From positions 3,100,001-3,164,000 of the forward strand of contig OX637297.1 in the NCBI GenBank assembly GCA_951799445.1: a stretch of 64,000 nt of DNA, written 5' to 3'. How positions within the stretch are numbered: position 1 is the first letter of the stretch; every line of letters starts with the position of its first letter. Positions 33,770-45,511 of the stretch are shown here, piece after piece. The DNA is from Pseudisothecium myosuroides. Its lineage: Eukaryota; Streptophyta; Bryopsida; Hypnales; Lembophyllaceae. Both the position numbers and the translations under genes were made by a program. The notes beneath the pieces were generated by a model. The model was not told the DNA's origin and ran no database searches. It saw nothing but the letters and a program-made list of their open reading frames with translations.

Positions 33770-34530
33770 TCTTGCGATTGCTCCGTGAAATGCTAACATA
33801 GTGCAACCTCTTGTACCAACCTCTGCTGTCTTTGAGAGAACAAGGAAATGGGTGACCTCGGGGGTGGGCGACTTTGTGTCTGGGAGACCTCGGTTAGGGC
33901 GACCTCGGATTCGAGGAGACCTCAGGTACAGTTGAGAGGAATGCGGATACGAGCGACCTCGGGTGGGGAAACTCTGGTGTACACTCTCGTGGGCGTTCTC
34001 AGGTGTGGCGACCTTGGGTGGGAAAACTTTGGTGTACACTTTCCTAGGCGTTCTTGGGTGTGGCGACTTTGTGTCCTAGGCAAAATTGTGTATTGGACGA
34101 CCTCGGGTGCTGGCCCTGCTCCGCGGTGTCGAACTATGGGTTCTGTGGAGACCTTGGGTATGTGGCGACTTCGTGTATAGGCAACCTCGGGTATGGTGAC
34201 AGCGGGACCAGAGTTTTGTGCAGCGCTTTCTTCTTCTTCTGAACTTCACAGACATGGGCAAGTTTGGGTTTTGGGCAAGTTCGGGTTTTGGGCGACCTCG
34301 GATACCAGGCGACTCCGGGTTTGGCGATTGTCAAAATTTTGCTTTTGTCTCTAAGGTACCCTCAAATGTCATAGACTCAATTTTTACTTTTGAGCCTCTT
34401 GGTATTTGCTCTAAATGGAATAAGAAGGCAAAAATTTTATAAGTTGAATTAATTTTTTTGGACTAGTAACTGTATGAATTCAAACTAGACATGTTAGAGA
34501 TCGCATAGGAAAAGAAAACATGTGGGAGTA
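33770..34530. repeat. CGACCTCGGGT-motif array (copy 3)
   Basis: Same motif composition as 720-1140. The tail at 34443-34530 resembles 1240-1290 (ctagacatgt-agagatcnc-aaaagaaaa). The frames it contains are not genes. Confidence 0.7.
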
Positions 34531-35175
34531 CGTAACATCCAGAAAATTAAATTAACATAGAAATAGATGCAAACGTAGGAAAACTTTTTGAATTTTTGCA
34601 TTAGAATACGGAATTAAAAACTAGAAGTTAGAATTAGAAATTAGACCTTTTCTAGAAAAGATAAGATTCTAATTAGGTTACGTAGTCATCCGGAATCAGT
34701 AGCCGGAAAGCCGGAAAGTTCCGGATAGTAGGGACCTATCGCCTAGGTTCCGGCTAGGGAACTTACGGGAACTTTGCCTGGTCGGGAATTTAGGGTTCCA
34801 ACAGGTATTTAAACCCCACCGCCAGCCTCATTCTTCCTCTTTTCCCCGTGTTTCACCATGGTGCGTTGGAAGAGTGAAAGAGTGGTGAGTTAGGGCGCGT
34901 TAGGGAGAGAAGGGGAGGACGGTGCCGTTTGCACCGAAATGCTCTAGCTGTCGGTAATATGGCGGAAGTGAGTCAAGTCTGGAGGCCGGTAGTGACAACC
35001 CGAGGCATACGCCCAGTTATTCCATCCGATCCGGAGCGCCTCAAGGAGTTAGAGAAGGACCTAGAGATCATGGGGTGCCTAGGGTTTGTAAAAAAACCTT
35101 GGAGTCAAAACGGGGTAATAGGAGCCAATTTCTCCGTAACCACTCCTTTTTGGGGACCATTATTGATTGTGTAGC
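34531..35175 (+). mobile_element. truncated 5' copy of the gag-like element family (copy 1)
   Basis: The CCGGAA-rich upstream part resembles the 44.3-47.8 and 59.8-62.9 kb elements in word usage. A TATA-like GTATTTAAAC lies at 34805-34814. The frame from an ATG at 34959 (MAEVSQVWRP) contains IRPVIPSDPERLKELEKDL then MGCLGFVKKPW. This aligns with VCPIIPAEEKEKDNLIEDL and MGCGGLIDKPW encoded at 47100-47220 on the minus strand. The similarity and the frame stop by 35175, so only the first about 70 codons of the element's gene remain. Confidence 0.6.
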
Positions 35176-36500
35176 TCAAAGTTTATTAGATTTCTCCAGA
35201 ATAAAGATGCCCCATATTTCATAATTGTTATAGTGACATGTTTGACTATTACTTAGTCTATGAAGTCATCATTTCATCTTAATTAAGTAAAAAAATAGAG
35301 CTGTAACTAGTGCTTTTTATTCCTTTGTTGAATTTGAATATAGACTATATTGAAACTTTTTAATTGAAAGAAATGATATTTTGAATAGAATATGTCATTG
35401 TCGACAACTTTGAATCATTTTTAGAGCTAATTTTGATGAAATTGATGAAGTTTTTGAGTAGAACATTCTATCAAAATTTCAAAAGGAACCCCAAAAGGAA
35501 CCTGGGTGAAAGTACGCTAGACCCTTGTACTTTTGCAGTCACAATACAATTTTTGGTAGAGTACCTGAACTTTGTACTTGAAAAGAGTACGAAGAATCAA
35601 TGATTTTTGGGGCATCGATCTGATGAAGGAGTAGGCAAGGTGTCGAAGATCTTATTTGCATTGTTGAATGGGTTTTAAAACTTATTTATCCATGTTAATT
35701 TTGTACTTTTAGTGATTAAACTTAAAATGTCACAAGTACTAAAAAAACAAAAAAGTACTCAAAAGCCTACTGAGGATTGCTTGGATTTCGCTGGATTTTA
35801 CGGAGGAAATAGAAAATGAAATGGCCTTTTCAGAACCGTTAGAAGATTGGCTGTTTAGTTTCATATTTGGTGTAGATCTACAGAATTAGTACTGGTACTT
35901 TGGTAGGGGAAAAGTATACCAAAAAACATTATTTTGGTCTATCCAAGTCGTGATTCTGGGTGCCCATAGCTATTTCCAGGTTGGCTAATCAATGAATACA
36001 AGAAAAAATAAATTTTCCGCCGCCTATGAAAATATTTGTTCTTGTGATCATTCTGTACAAAAAGTACTCGGAGTACAAAGTGTACACAAGTGGGCATACA
36101 TCTGGACCGTTCGTTTCCAACTTCGCTCATCGCCACTGTTGAGCGCTGACATCTAGATCCAAAATTCGTGGTGCACCGAGTGCTGACAACGGCCGCCTCA
36201 TGGCTGCACAGCATTTACCCTTTGCGCTTGGATTTCAACTATGTGATTTTTTTGTAATTGCTTACCATGCACAACTTTGGGTGCAGACCATCACCTTCGC
36301 ACATTCAGTAGAAGCAAAAACAAAGGTCAAATTGCAGCGCAGGCAGCGCAAGGCAGCAAACATGACACTGGTAAGAATCCAAGAAACATTTATTCGTTGT
36401 TGTGATTGAATTTTGATGACGCCCGACCAGTAATTCGATGAGGTTATCATCTTGCAGTTGGAGATCTTCATACTCGCATTAGTCTTAGCCATCCTTCAGT
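35176..36500. other. AT-rich non-coding
   Basis: Only short frames without motifs. Dense GTAC/AGTACT words resemble those in 39.3-39.9 and 51.0-51.7 kb. No gene supported. Confidence 0.4.
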
Positions 36501-36502
36501 GA

Positions 36503-36766
36503 GTCTTCGACTTCTACCTTGGATGGTTTATCAGATTCAGGGGCTCAGGTGGACCGCAAGTGACGTTAGATGAGATCAACGCAGCGGATGAGATTCAAGG
36601 ATTGGACCCTAGGACGCCACTTGATGTTTTGTTTGCAAAGAAATTCTATGTTGTTAAGCGTGGCTACAAACCTGGATTGTATTTCAGTTGGCATGAGTGT
36701 GAGAAGGAAGTCAAGGGTTTCAAGAACTCGGAGTTTCAAAGTTTCAAGACTCTACCGAAGGCTTAG
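36503..36766 (+). pseudogene. RNase H1 N-terminal hybrid-binding (viroplasmin-type) domain fragment
   Basis: The frame encodes AKKFYVVKRGYKPGLYFSW, then HECEKEVKGFKNSEFQSFKT. This is the complete signature of the small RNA/DNA hybrid-binding domain found at the N-terminus of eukaryotic RNase H1 and in caulimovirus viroplasmins (K-F-Y-V-V-x-x-G ... G-x-Y-x-S-W ... V-K-G-F ... F-K-S/T-F). The frame is open from 36503 (TGA just upstream at 36500) to a TAG directly after TLPKA. No RNase H catalytic domain follows. It may be a first exon of a larger gene or a relic; the neighbouring 37.9-41.9 kb genes are transposon-like. Confidence 0.65.
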
Positions 36767-37900
36767 CATTACTTGAGATGAGTCCAGTTTACATGAGTTT
36801 AGCCCTAGACTTTCAGTTTGTGCGTGACTTTTTTCTAATTGCTTTAACATGCACAGCTTTGGGTGCACACCATATGACACACCCCTGCCTTTGCACTTTC
36901 TTCTTTTATTAGTTTTATGTGCTGGTCTTTGGTTTAGACAGAAAGGCCAATGATGAAACATGCGCGTGGAATTGTGCTGCTTAGCAAGTTTGCTTTCTCA
37001 GCACGGTGGATGCCATCTCTTCCTGACCCTCCTCTTGTGTGCAAACATTATTGAGTTGTTCACCTTGAACTTGAGAGGCTAGTTCTCTTCTCATGTAGAG
37101 AAGGCAAGACGTGCTGCACAGCTCACTACTTGTCTGGTTTTTGATCAGAAATGCAAGCAGTCTGGGTGCCGCCTATAGCTCATTGCTCTCTTGAGCTTTT
37201 TCTTCCTCGTATTGGTGATTTTGCGCCCTTGGTTCTCAGCTTCATGGTCCTACACCTAAGGATGAATCCAGTCAGAGTACATTAACCTTCACAGGAATGG
37301 AATTTGGGCTTCTTCTCTCTTAAATAAATATTCAATTTCCTCTCTCATGATCGATGTTGTATTCAATTCTGTTTTTTAAACTCTACCTGCAAATGAACCT
37401 TGTTAAAAAGCAAACGTCAAACTGGCATTGCATGTTTGCACCTTCACATCCACATTGTAAAACAAAATGAGTAATTAGACCTACATGCTTCTCCACCTTA
37501 GTAGTACGAAAATCCATGCAATTTAGAAAGGAACACATTCTAATTATCACGACAACAAGCACAATTTATTAACAGTCCTCACTTTCTTGATTAACACGGC
37601 ATGGAATTCTGAATTTAGTGAGTACATGGAATGAGTACATAAAATATGTACATGTACAATGAATGTACATTATGTGGTTTAGATCAGATCCTATTTTTGA
37701 GAGACGCCAAGCCCAAGATGCCGCCGCCACCAGCCTCCCCCGTGTCTCCACATCGACATCTGTCTCCCTCTCCCTCCTTGTCAACGTAGTTGCTGCATTC
37801 CGATGCATTGTCTGCTTGCTTGTGAAGTCAAATTCTTTTGCAGTCTGTACAAGCCTTTCATCTATAGAAAATGTGATTTCTCCTTCTCGTTTTGCTAAGC
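36767..37900. other. non-coding, no gene supported
   Basis: Mixed composition with short frames. A word block around gcttaacatgcacagctttgggtgcacacca (36840) repeats a similar block at 36260-36290, indicating a local duplication of 5' or intronic sequence. Confidence 0.35.
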
Positions 37901-37901
37901 G

Positions 37902-38270
37902 ATGTCTAAGTCCAGGCAGCGGTGCCTTCTTGTCCAAAAGTTGATAACATCGTACTTCCCTGCGAGAGACCTACAACCTGGACTGCTCTCCCTTATTACG
38001 GAGTTAGACTCCCTTGTGTACACACAGGATAGCAAGAGCAGTGAGTTCTGTTATGTTTCTAAAACCCTCGTGTCTAAACAAGGGAACTCTGACTATTATC
38101 TAGGCAAATGCAACACCGTATCTGAAGAGTCCCCAAAGCGTGCTCTATTTGAAACCGCTGGTTCTCTTTATTCCTTTAGTAGTTTTGATTACCTGCCTTC
38201 TCTATCTGATGTAAACTTTTCCATAGGTTCCCCCACGGGTAGCAGTGAGTCCGTTGCATATAGGAGGTGA
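37902..38270 (+). CDS. putative exon with PIP-box-like motif
   Basis: A 122-codon frame, Ser-rich in its second half (SSFDYLPSLSDVNFSIGSPTG). Residues 11-18 are QKLITSYF, which fits the PCNA-interacting (PIP) box Q-x-x-h-x-x-a-a exactly. The frame ends TGA at 38268-38270. It precedes the DDE-type gene at 38434 by under 200 bp on the same strand, so it may be that gene's first exon or a separate reading frame of the same element. No other domain is recognised. Confidence 0.4.
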   Translation: MSKSRQRCLLVQKLITSYFPARDLQPGLLSLITELDSLVYTQDSKSSEFCYVSKTLVSKQGNSDYYLGKCNTVSEESPKRALFETAGSLYSFSSFDYLPSLSDVNFSIGSPTGSSESVAYRR

Positions 38271-38433
38271 TAGGTGATCACAATTTGGTGAGTATTTTGG
38301 GATTCTAATGCACACTTCTTTGAACTGTTTCGTTTTCATTAGGGTGTGAAATCCACTTTCTACACGTACTCATCTTTTGCATACTCATGTAACAAATGTT
38401 AATACTTACGTATTCCAAATGTATTGTCTTGTA

Positions 38434-41400
38434 GGGTGTTATTCATGGGGAACACTGCAAAGAGGCAACGGATGCGACATGGAATTCGTCGACCTGGTCC
38501 TGCAGCAAGGGCTTCTGCAACAAGTTTGCAGGAGGAGGACAGAATCGCTACAACAAGCGCAGCTAGAGAGCGTAAGGCTGCACAGAGAGCACGTGAGAGA
38601 GAGACATAGGGAGAGACACGTGATCTTGCTTCAGAGTCTTTAGACCGTGACGTCGACGACCAACTGCCAGTGAGGGAGTTGAATCGGATCTCTTTGCGAA
38701 TAGCTCAGTATATTTTTGGGGAGTTGAGGAGTTGTCCAGGCCCTTCTAGTAGAAAGGATGTTGTTGAGAGGATCATGAAGTTTAACACTTTCTGGCCTCT
38801 CTTACCTGTATACTATCCTAGGCCTTAGGAGGCAAAAGTCATTCATGCTTTCATGGAGAACTTTAAGAATGAGTTGCAGTTGGTGAAGATGGCAAACTCA
38901 AATGACCTTCTAGCAAGAAAGAGTGCATTGTTAGATGCTGCAGTGAGTTTGGGAGTTGAAGGGGTGTCGGCCTTGTCGCGTGTACTGGAAACTTCCACAG
39001 CTAGCATCAATATAGCCATGAATAGAAGAGTTTATGGGTTGAATCCTGATGAGAGAGTGCCTCAACTTCGCCTCAACCGTCAGAAGAGAGAAGGATTGTC
39101 TCATTACATCAAACAACAAATTGAAGAATGGTGGAGTAATCAGACCAAGGTTCCGCCAAATAAGAAGGATGCTATGAGACACAACATCGGACGAAATCTG
39201 TGGGCGGAACCTCATCCTACGCACTACCTCTGCGAGACACAGGTAAGATCTTAAATTGACGTTGTATGTATTGTACGTTCTTCTTGATCTTGTATGCAAA
39301 TTTCGACCATAGAATACAACCTCATTAGTATCAATAGATATACACACAGCACTATGTACTGAATTTGCGTACTTGTGAAGCCCCTAGTGCCTTGATGTAG
39401 GCAACAAAAACTATCAATATACACAGTGGTATAAGTGGGTGCAAGAGTTTGTATATTAAATACCATGCATTCCATTTTTTAGTATTGCCTTAGTACTCCC
39501 TATATGGGTTTAAGTATCACAGATGACATAGTTAAAATTTGTGTCAAATGCCCTGGATTCTTAATGTACACAGAGATTGAATGTATAAACACTTAGTACA
39601 CTTTCTATGTATGTTGTACTTTTGGGTTCTGTGAATAGGGATTGTATTAGTACATTGTAGACAGTTTGTATATATGTTGTACTTTTGGGGTTCATGGTTC
39701 AAGGATTTCGTTAGTATATTTTATACTCAGTATGTATATGTTGTACTTTTGGGGTCGTTGAATAAGGATTGTTGAATACATTATGTATACTTTGTGTATA
39801 CATAGTACTTTTGGGGTCTGTGAAAAGGGGTTATTTAGTATAGTGTGTTTAGAACCAGTTTGTTTCTTGTACTAAACGTACAAAATTCTAGAGATATAGT
39901 ACTTTAAATTCACTTATTGTATACATTTTGTACTTTGTTTTATTTTTCAAACAGGGTTGTACCCTGCTATATTATCCTTAGTGAAATGGGTGTAACAATT
40001 CTAAGAACGTCTTATTGTTTGGCAGACCACATTCTTCTTGCGTTTTCAGGAGGCTCATCCAGAGTGCAACGTGAGGCAGAGGGCCTTCGAGAGGTTGAAA
40101 CCATGGTGGATTCGGAAATTGAAGGAACAAAACACCTGTTGTTGTATTTACTATGTGCAGATGGACTTCATGAAGGTTGCCTTGAGCCATCTTAGAGATA
40201 TACTGAGGGGATTGCATTCAACAATCACATGCACATGTGATTGTCAGGTTTGTAAGGGTGAGGTTCAAGGGGTTTGCCATGCACACGAGGTGATTTATAA
40301 GCGCATTACATTGATGTGGGAGTCCTGTGTGTGTTCTAAAGGAGAACTAGATGTGTGGCACAAGCTTCAGTGCCTCATAGGGGAGTGTCCAGATTGTGGC
40401 TTTCATTTATTTCCCCTTTGCCCTCTGGAGTTATCTAGTACTAACTCCTTTACTGTGAAGTGGAAGTGTTTTGAATACTATGAGGTGGGCATTGACAAGA
40501 GGACTGGGAAGCCCAAGAAGCGGCTGAGGGAGGCTTTCAGGGATACCCCTATGCAAGAATTCCTATCCCACATGGAGAAGACAGTGTGCACGTTCATCAC
40601 CCACAACTTCAGAGCAAGGTGGTAGGATGAACAATGCCAACTGATGATGAAGAATGTCCCGAAGGGAGTACTTGTGTGTCACATTGATTTTGCTGAAAAT
40701 TACAGCTTTTCTATTCAAAATGAAGTCCAGAGTTTGTATTATTTTAGCACGTCCATCCTTGTCCACATTACGATGTGGAAGGAAGGTGAAACTATTATGA
40801 AACGAACTCATTTTTATATTTCTGATGATAAGGTTCACGATTCTGCTTATGTCCAGCACTGCTTGCTCTTGCATTGGGACTGGTTGGAGGATTCTGGATT
40901 TACTCCAGAGGAACACTGGGTGTACATCGACGGTTGTAGCGCTCAATTCAAATGTGCAACAGCCATGTACTTTGTGGCAAGATATCCCATGCTCACCAAG
41001 GGATGCAAGATGCGGTGGAGTTTTTTTGAGAGTGCCCATGGCAAAGGAGAGTGGGATGGTGCAGGTGCAATGGTGAAGAGGGCTTTGCGTACGGAGCAGA
41101 TCCAAAATCCTTTGAGGCAATTGGCAAATGCTACACAAGTTGTTGACTTTCTTCAAGAGAATTACACCAAGAGGGTTCCAAGTTCCTACAAGCAAACGAA
41201 GCAAAATGCGGCCCCTCCCCTCTCTCGTGTTTTTTGGAACATTGGAGAGACAGAAGTTGCCCATAGTGACAGGAGCATCCGATGCAGCACTTTGCCTGGA
41301 TCAAAATTGCTCTTCTCCATTATGGGCTTCTCTGAAACCGACCCTACTCTCTTGAGGACACGTACTTTGTCTTGTTTTTGTATACCATGCATTGATGGTG

Positions 41401-41935
41401 ATTGGGCTAATTGCTTGAGTTCCTCTCATGTGCAGGGCTGGGACATCCACAGAATGGTTCCAGAGAGCATTGTTTCAGTTGCTGCACAGATGGAGGAAAT
41501 GGACGATGAGGCTAACTGGATCCATGACGGTGTGTCATTGAAGTTAGGAGAGTTGGTGGAGGTGGGCGATAATTTCATGATACCTGCCAAAAAGGATAAT
41601 GAAGATGGTGTGGATTTTTACATTTTGCAGTGCACAAGATCCATGTTTGAGCTGGAGGAGCCCCTAGAGTGTCCATGGGGGGGATCTTTGCTGCTAGGGA
41701 TGAGGTCATAAAGGCAAAATACTTCAAGAAGCACGGACGTGGAGAGAAAACCTATTTATTTTGTGATAAATCTGTAGATGCACATGTTAATGCACATCTG
41801 GTCAGGGCGTGCAAATTTCCTATGGTACTTGCTTCTCATAGGGCCAAGGGCTCTCCAGTTTCTAAGATGTCTAGCGAAAGTGTGAGAGTATGTGAAGATG
41901 CTTTGTGTGATTGGTGGGCATTTCATGAGCAGTAG
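38434..41935 (+). pseudogene. DDE-transposase-like gene with Cys clusters, two exons
   Basis: Exon 1 runs from an acceptor TTGTAG (about 38433) to 39242, where CAG is followed by GTAAGA. Exon 2 starts 40026 after GGCAG, phase 0. N-terminal part: basic, Arg/Ala-rich, then a helical region (38853-39242). Exon 2 holds Cys clusters CTCDCQVCKG and CLIGECPDCG, possibly zinc-binding, then three acidic blocks: HIDFAENYSF (Asp at 40683), VYIDGCSAQFK (about 40923) and FFESAHGKGEWDG (about 41022). The same trio occurs in a widespread, mostly unnamed family of eukaryotic transposase-like proteins; D-D-E catalysis is inferred. Breaks: TAG at 38607, 38826 and 40623 (lower coordinates), all in frame and all fitting Gln, plus a 1-nt shift at the G7 run near 41678. 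The final stop is TAG at 41933-41935. Confidence 0.75.
39590..39840. repeat. about 63-bp minisatellite inside the intron
   Basis: Four degenerate units with tatgTTGTACTTTTGGGGTtc-gtgaa--gga-tt lie near 39609, 39672, 39736 and 39800, within the intron 39243-40025. Confidence 0.75.
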
Positions 41936-42900
41936 TCTTTTTTGATTACAGAAGTGCTTTTAATGTCAAACGCAGAGTATTCAGGATTGTACTTTTAGTG
42001 TTTTTTGATACTATAAGTACTTTTCATGTTGAATATAGAGTGTTCATTAATGTACTGTAAGTATTTTTTGATACTACAAGTACTTTTACTCTGAAACACA
42101 GACCATTGTACAGATGCTGGTCATGTATTTTTTTAAGGGGCATGCGTTGGGTAGTATGTGGCAATTTGTTGTTTTAGTTTTTGCCCATTTGATTTATGGA
42201 TAATAATCGTGATTTGCTTGTGTTTTACAAATATAATATCACCTTCTTATGACAACTGTAATACAGTTCCTTTGGAAATTGTTCCAAATTTTGCAGACTT
42301 TTCAATCTTGCAACCGTGAAGGTAAAATGAATGCACAAACTTTGAAGTTGTAATTTTATTGGAAAGCTATGTGAAATGTCTTACGTATCTAAATAAAGGC
42401 AGTCTCCAAAATAAAGATCTAAAGAAGATGATAGCAAATTCTAAAAATTGCTTGTCATTTGGACATTTTTATAACTGCAAGGAGTGAGTCCCTCAATGTT
42501 GGCCAGGGAAGATTGACTCCTCTATTGCCCTGTATTTTACCCTTGTAGAAAAATCGCATGGATTCATTTTCCAGAAAACAAGTGAATTGAACACAAATTT
42601 TAACAGTTTTAATATTTAATTGAAAAGCATCTACTGCATACTAATGAGTTTGTTTCATAAAAGTTTCATCTTACCAGAAGTAATTTGGCATGGCATTCTT
42701 TCTGCAAGCCTCCTACTATCATCTAAAGTGACAAAATAGAAAATTTCTACCACGCAATCCCACAACATGGACACATCGAATGTCACAAACATTGCCTAAA
42801 CTCACATAAAAATCTCTTAAGGTTCCTCTTAGTCCACACCTTCTTTCCAACATGAAAATGATATCCGTTTTATATACAAGTGTTTATTCTTTAGGCATGT
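41936..42900. other. AT-rich intergenic
   Basis: No coding frame. A short duplicated word block (tttttgatactataagtacttttcatgttgaa) sits at 42000-42100. Otherwise nothing is recognised. Confidence 0.4.
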
Positions 42901-42959
42901 TGTCTACATATGAAGAATATATTAAAATTTCATTTTTGGAATTACAAAATATTTGAAGT

Positions 42960-44309
42960 ATAAAACCTGGAAAATCCACGAAAATGTCTACCACCATGAT
43001 ATGTGGTAGTCATTTCCAGATGTGTGATCATCCCTCACAACTCTTCCTATATTAGCTAGTATTTCAAATCCCAATCGTTATGGGATATTCAAATGCCACA
43101 TGAATTCATTCTCTAAAAAAGAATATCAATAGTTAAAAAGAAGATGAAAAACAAATATGTCTGCTTTTTCATTTTATTTTTGATGGAAAAAATTATTTCA
43201 TTCAAAATTGGATTTGTAATAGTAATAGGCTTTGGCCATGTCCAAAATTTTGTATATATTTAAAATAAAAAATAGAGTTAATCAACAAAAAAAAATTGAC
43301 AATTATAATTTCAAGAAAACATGAGACCCCAGTGGGAATGTCTACCACCATGATATGTGGATGTCATTTCCACTAATGTTCCAGGTGTGAGATCTTCCTT
43401 TCACAGCTCCTCTTATAGTAGCAAGTATATCAAATCCCAATCGTTATGGGATAAAGAAAGGTCGCATGGATTCATTTTCTAGAAAACAAGTAAATTGAAC
43501 AAAAAATTTAACAATTTTACTTAATACTTAATTGAAAAGCATCTCAAATCCCAATCGTTATGGAATTTTAAAAAATCGCATGGATTCATTTTCTGGAAAA
43601 CAAGTAAATTGAACACAAATTTTAACAGTTTCAATATTTAATTGAAAAGCATCTATAATTATTATTTACGATGTAATATTATTTAGGGAAAATTTTTTTG
43701 TATGTGGCTTTAATGTAAAAAATTCCAAAACCGGAAGACCAATGGGAAATGTCTACCACAATGATTAGTAGTATTCAGTTCCCACTGGTCTTCCAGTTGT
43801 CTACTTTGCATTGACTAGTCTTCTTATATTAGCATCATCTTGAAATTCCAATCGTTATGGGATATTGAAACGTCTGAGTGCTACAAAATTTCAATAAAGT
43901 ACAAAATCTCTAAGACAGAAAGATAATGTCTACCTCAATCAGTAATGGTAGTCATTTCCCAACTTCCAACTGTCTTGGAGATGTCTAGTTAAAGGTGACA
44001 AGCCATCTTATATTAGTCTCTACTACCAATGCCAATCGTTGTGGGATAATGAAATGTCACTATTCAACATATTCAATTTACCTGTACAAGTTATAGAAAT
44101 AAGAAAGTAATATTGTGAAACATTATTTCTACCTCAACAACAAACAATTTCAGAAATAAAAATTATATTAAGTGCAAAATCTCCAACACAGAAAGAAATG
44201 TCTACCACAATCAATAGTGGTAGTCATTTCCTAACTGCCTTGGAGATGTCTGGTTGAAGATGATAAGTCATCTTATATTAGTTTCTACTTGAACTCCCAA
44301 TCGTTATAG
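42960..44309. repeat. dispersed hairpin repeats with AATCGTTATGGGAT tags
   Basis: A word of the form AATGTCTACCACNATGATNNGTGGTAGTCATTTCC occurs near 42984, 43337, 43747, 43925 and 44200, each with a short inverted repeat (CTACCAC/GTGGTAG). Between them CCAATCGTTATGGGATA recurs near 43072, 43436, 43553, 43848, 44032 and 44297. Spacing is 120-400 bp. The last tag is the insertion site of the element at 44310-47790. Confidence 0.8.
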
Positions 44310-45511
44310 GTGTCGTAGCACAGAGTAAGTGAATTCCCTGTTATACTCCCAAAAACCACTCTAAAGCATAACAAAATGACTCTAAAGATCGAACCCACGA
44401 GATTCTGTGAAGTGTCTAGCTCTATTCCCAACTTAAGCTCATCCAGTATCCAATTTCTACTTTCCGGTCCTAGATCTAAAACCGGAAACAACAACACACC
44501 GAAAACAACGACCAGACCTCTCTCTATTTCTGCCGGTCTGTCAAGCTATTCGGTCCTGTAATCCTATCACAACCCAGGATCCTACAATTTCTGATCCTGG
44601 AACTTCTCTGGACCGATCCGATCCGGTCCTTTCACATGTACTCTCACTCCACTCCGGTTTAGTTTTGCCTCTGTTTCACCATCAGAGGGTTCACCGCTTG
44701 CTTTTGAGAGTGGCAGGCCCGCCACTCCTTCCGTGACTTATAGTGGCTGAAGACCCACTTATCTAATCCACTACTTTCTACACTAGCACGGATCCGGTTT
44801 GATCTCTCACAGCCACCCGGATAGCGATTCGGTTTGCAAGTCACACAAAGACCCCCCGTACGATCCTCTCAAACTACAACGACCTTGATGCCAAGTTCCC
44901 TCCGTGCAAAGTCAGGTGGTTACAAGTGAATCCGTCCGTTCCAACATCAACTAAAGTCCTTCCGTTTACCAACTAGGGCAGCGAGACCTCACGGGAGATC
45001 GGACACTCAACCGGATTTCCTATCCAGGAGCTCTAGCGCGACTAAGGACTCCTTCCCTATCCGCCTAGCCTAACAACGGTTTTCTCGCCCGGAACCATGA
45101 ACTGTAGAGGCGCTGAGGAACTGAAACCCACTCCCAACACTTAGAATACCCACTCACCTGCACATAAGAGCAAAACAAACGCACTAAGGGGAGAAATCTC
45201 TCTAGAATCTGCATACATTTTCCTAACTTCTCACCAAAACAACCCTGACACACGCGGGAGAGACGTACAACAAGAAGTCAATAGAAAATACACAAAAACT
45301 CAAGGGAAAAGACTCCCAGTCTCCTTCGCAGAGACTAACTATTATACACTTTAAAACTCAAAAGTCAACAAAAAGGGGCCCGGAAAGTCCGCGTGGAATT
45401 TTCGGTCCCTGCCAAGCCGGCCAGACCGGAAAACATCCGATCCAGACCAGACACACCGGATCAAATCCGGTCCAGTCCTAACTAACAAATATTTACAAAA
45501 CTAAATCCAAT

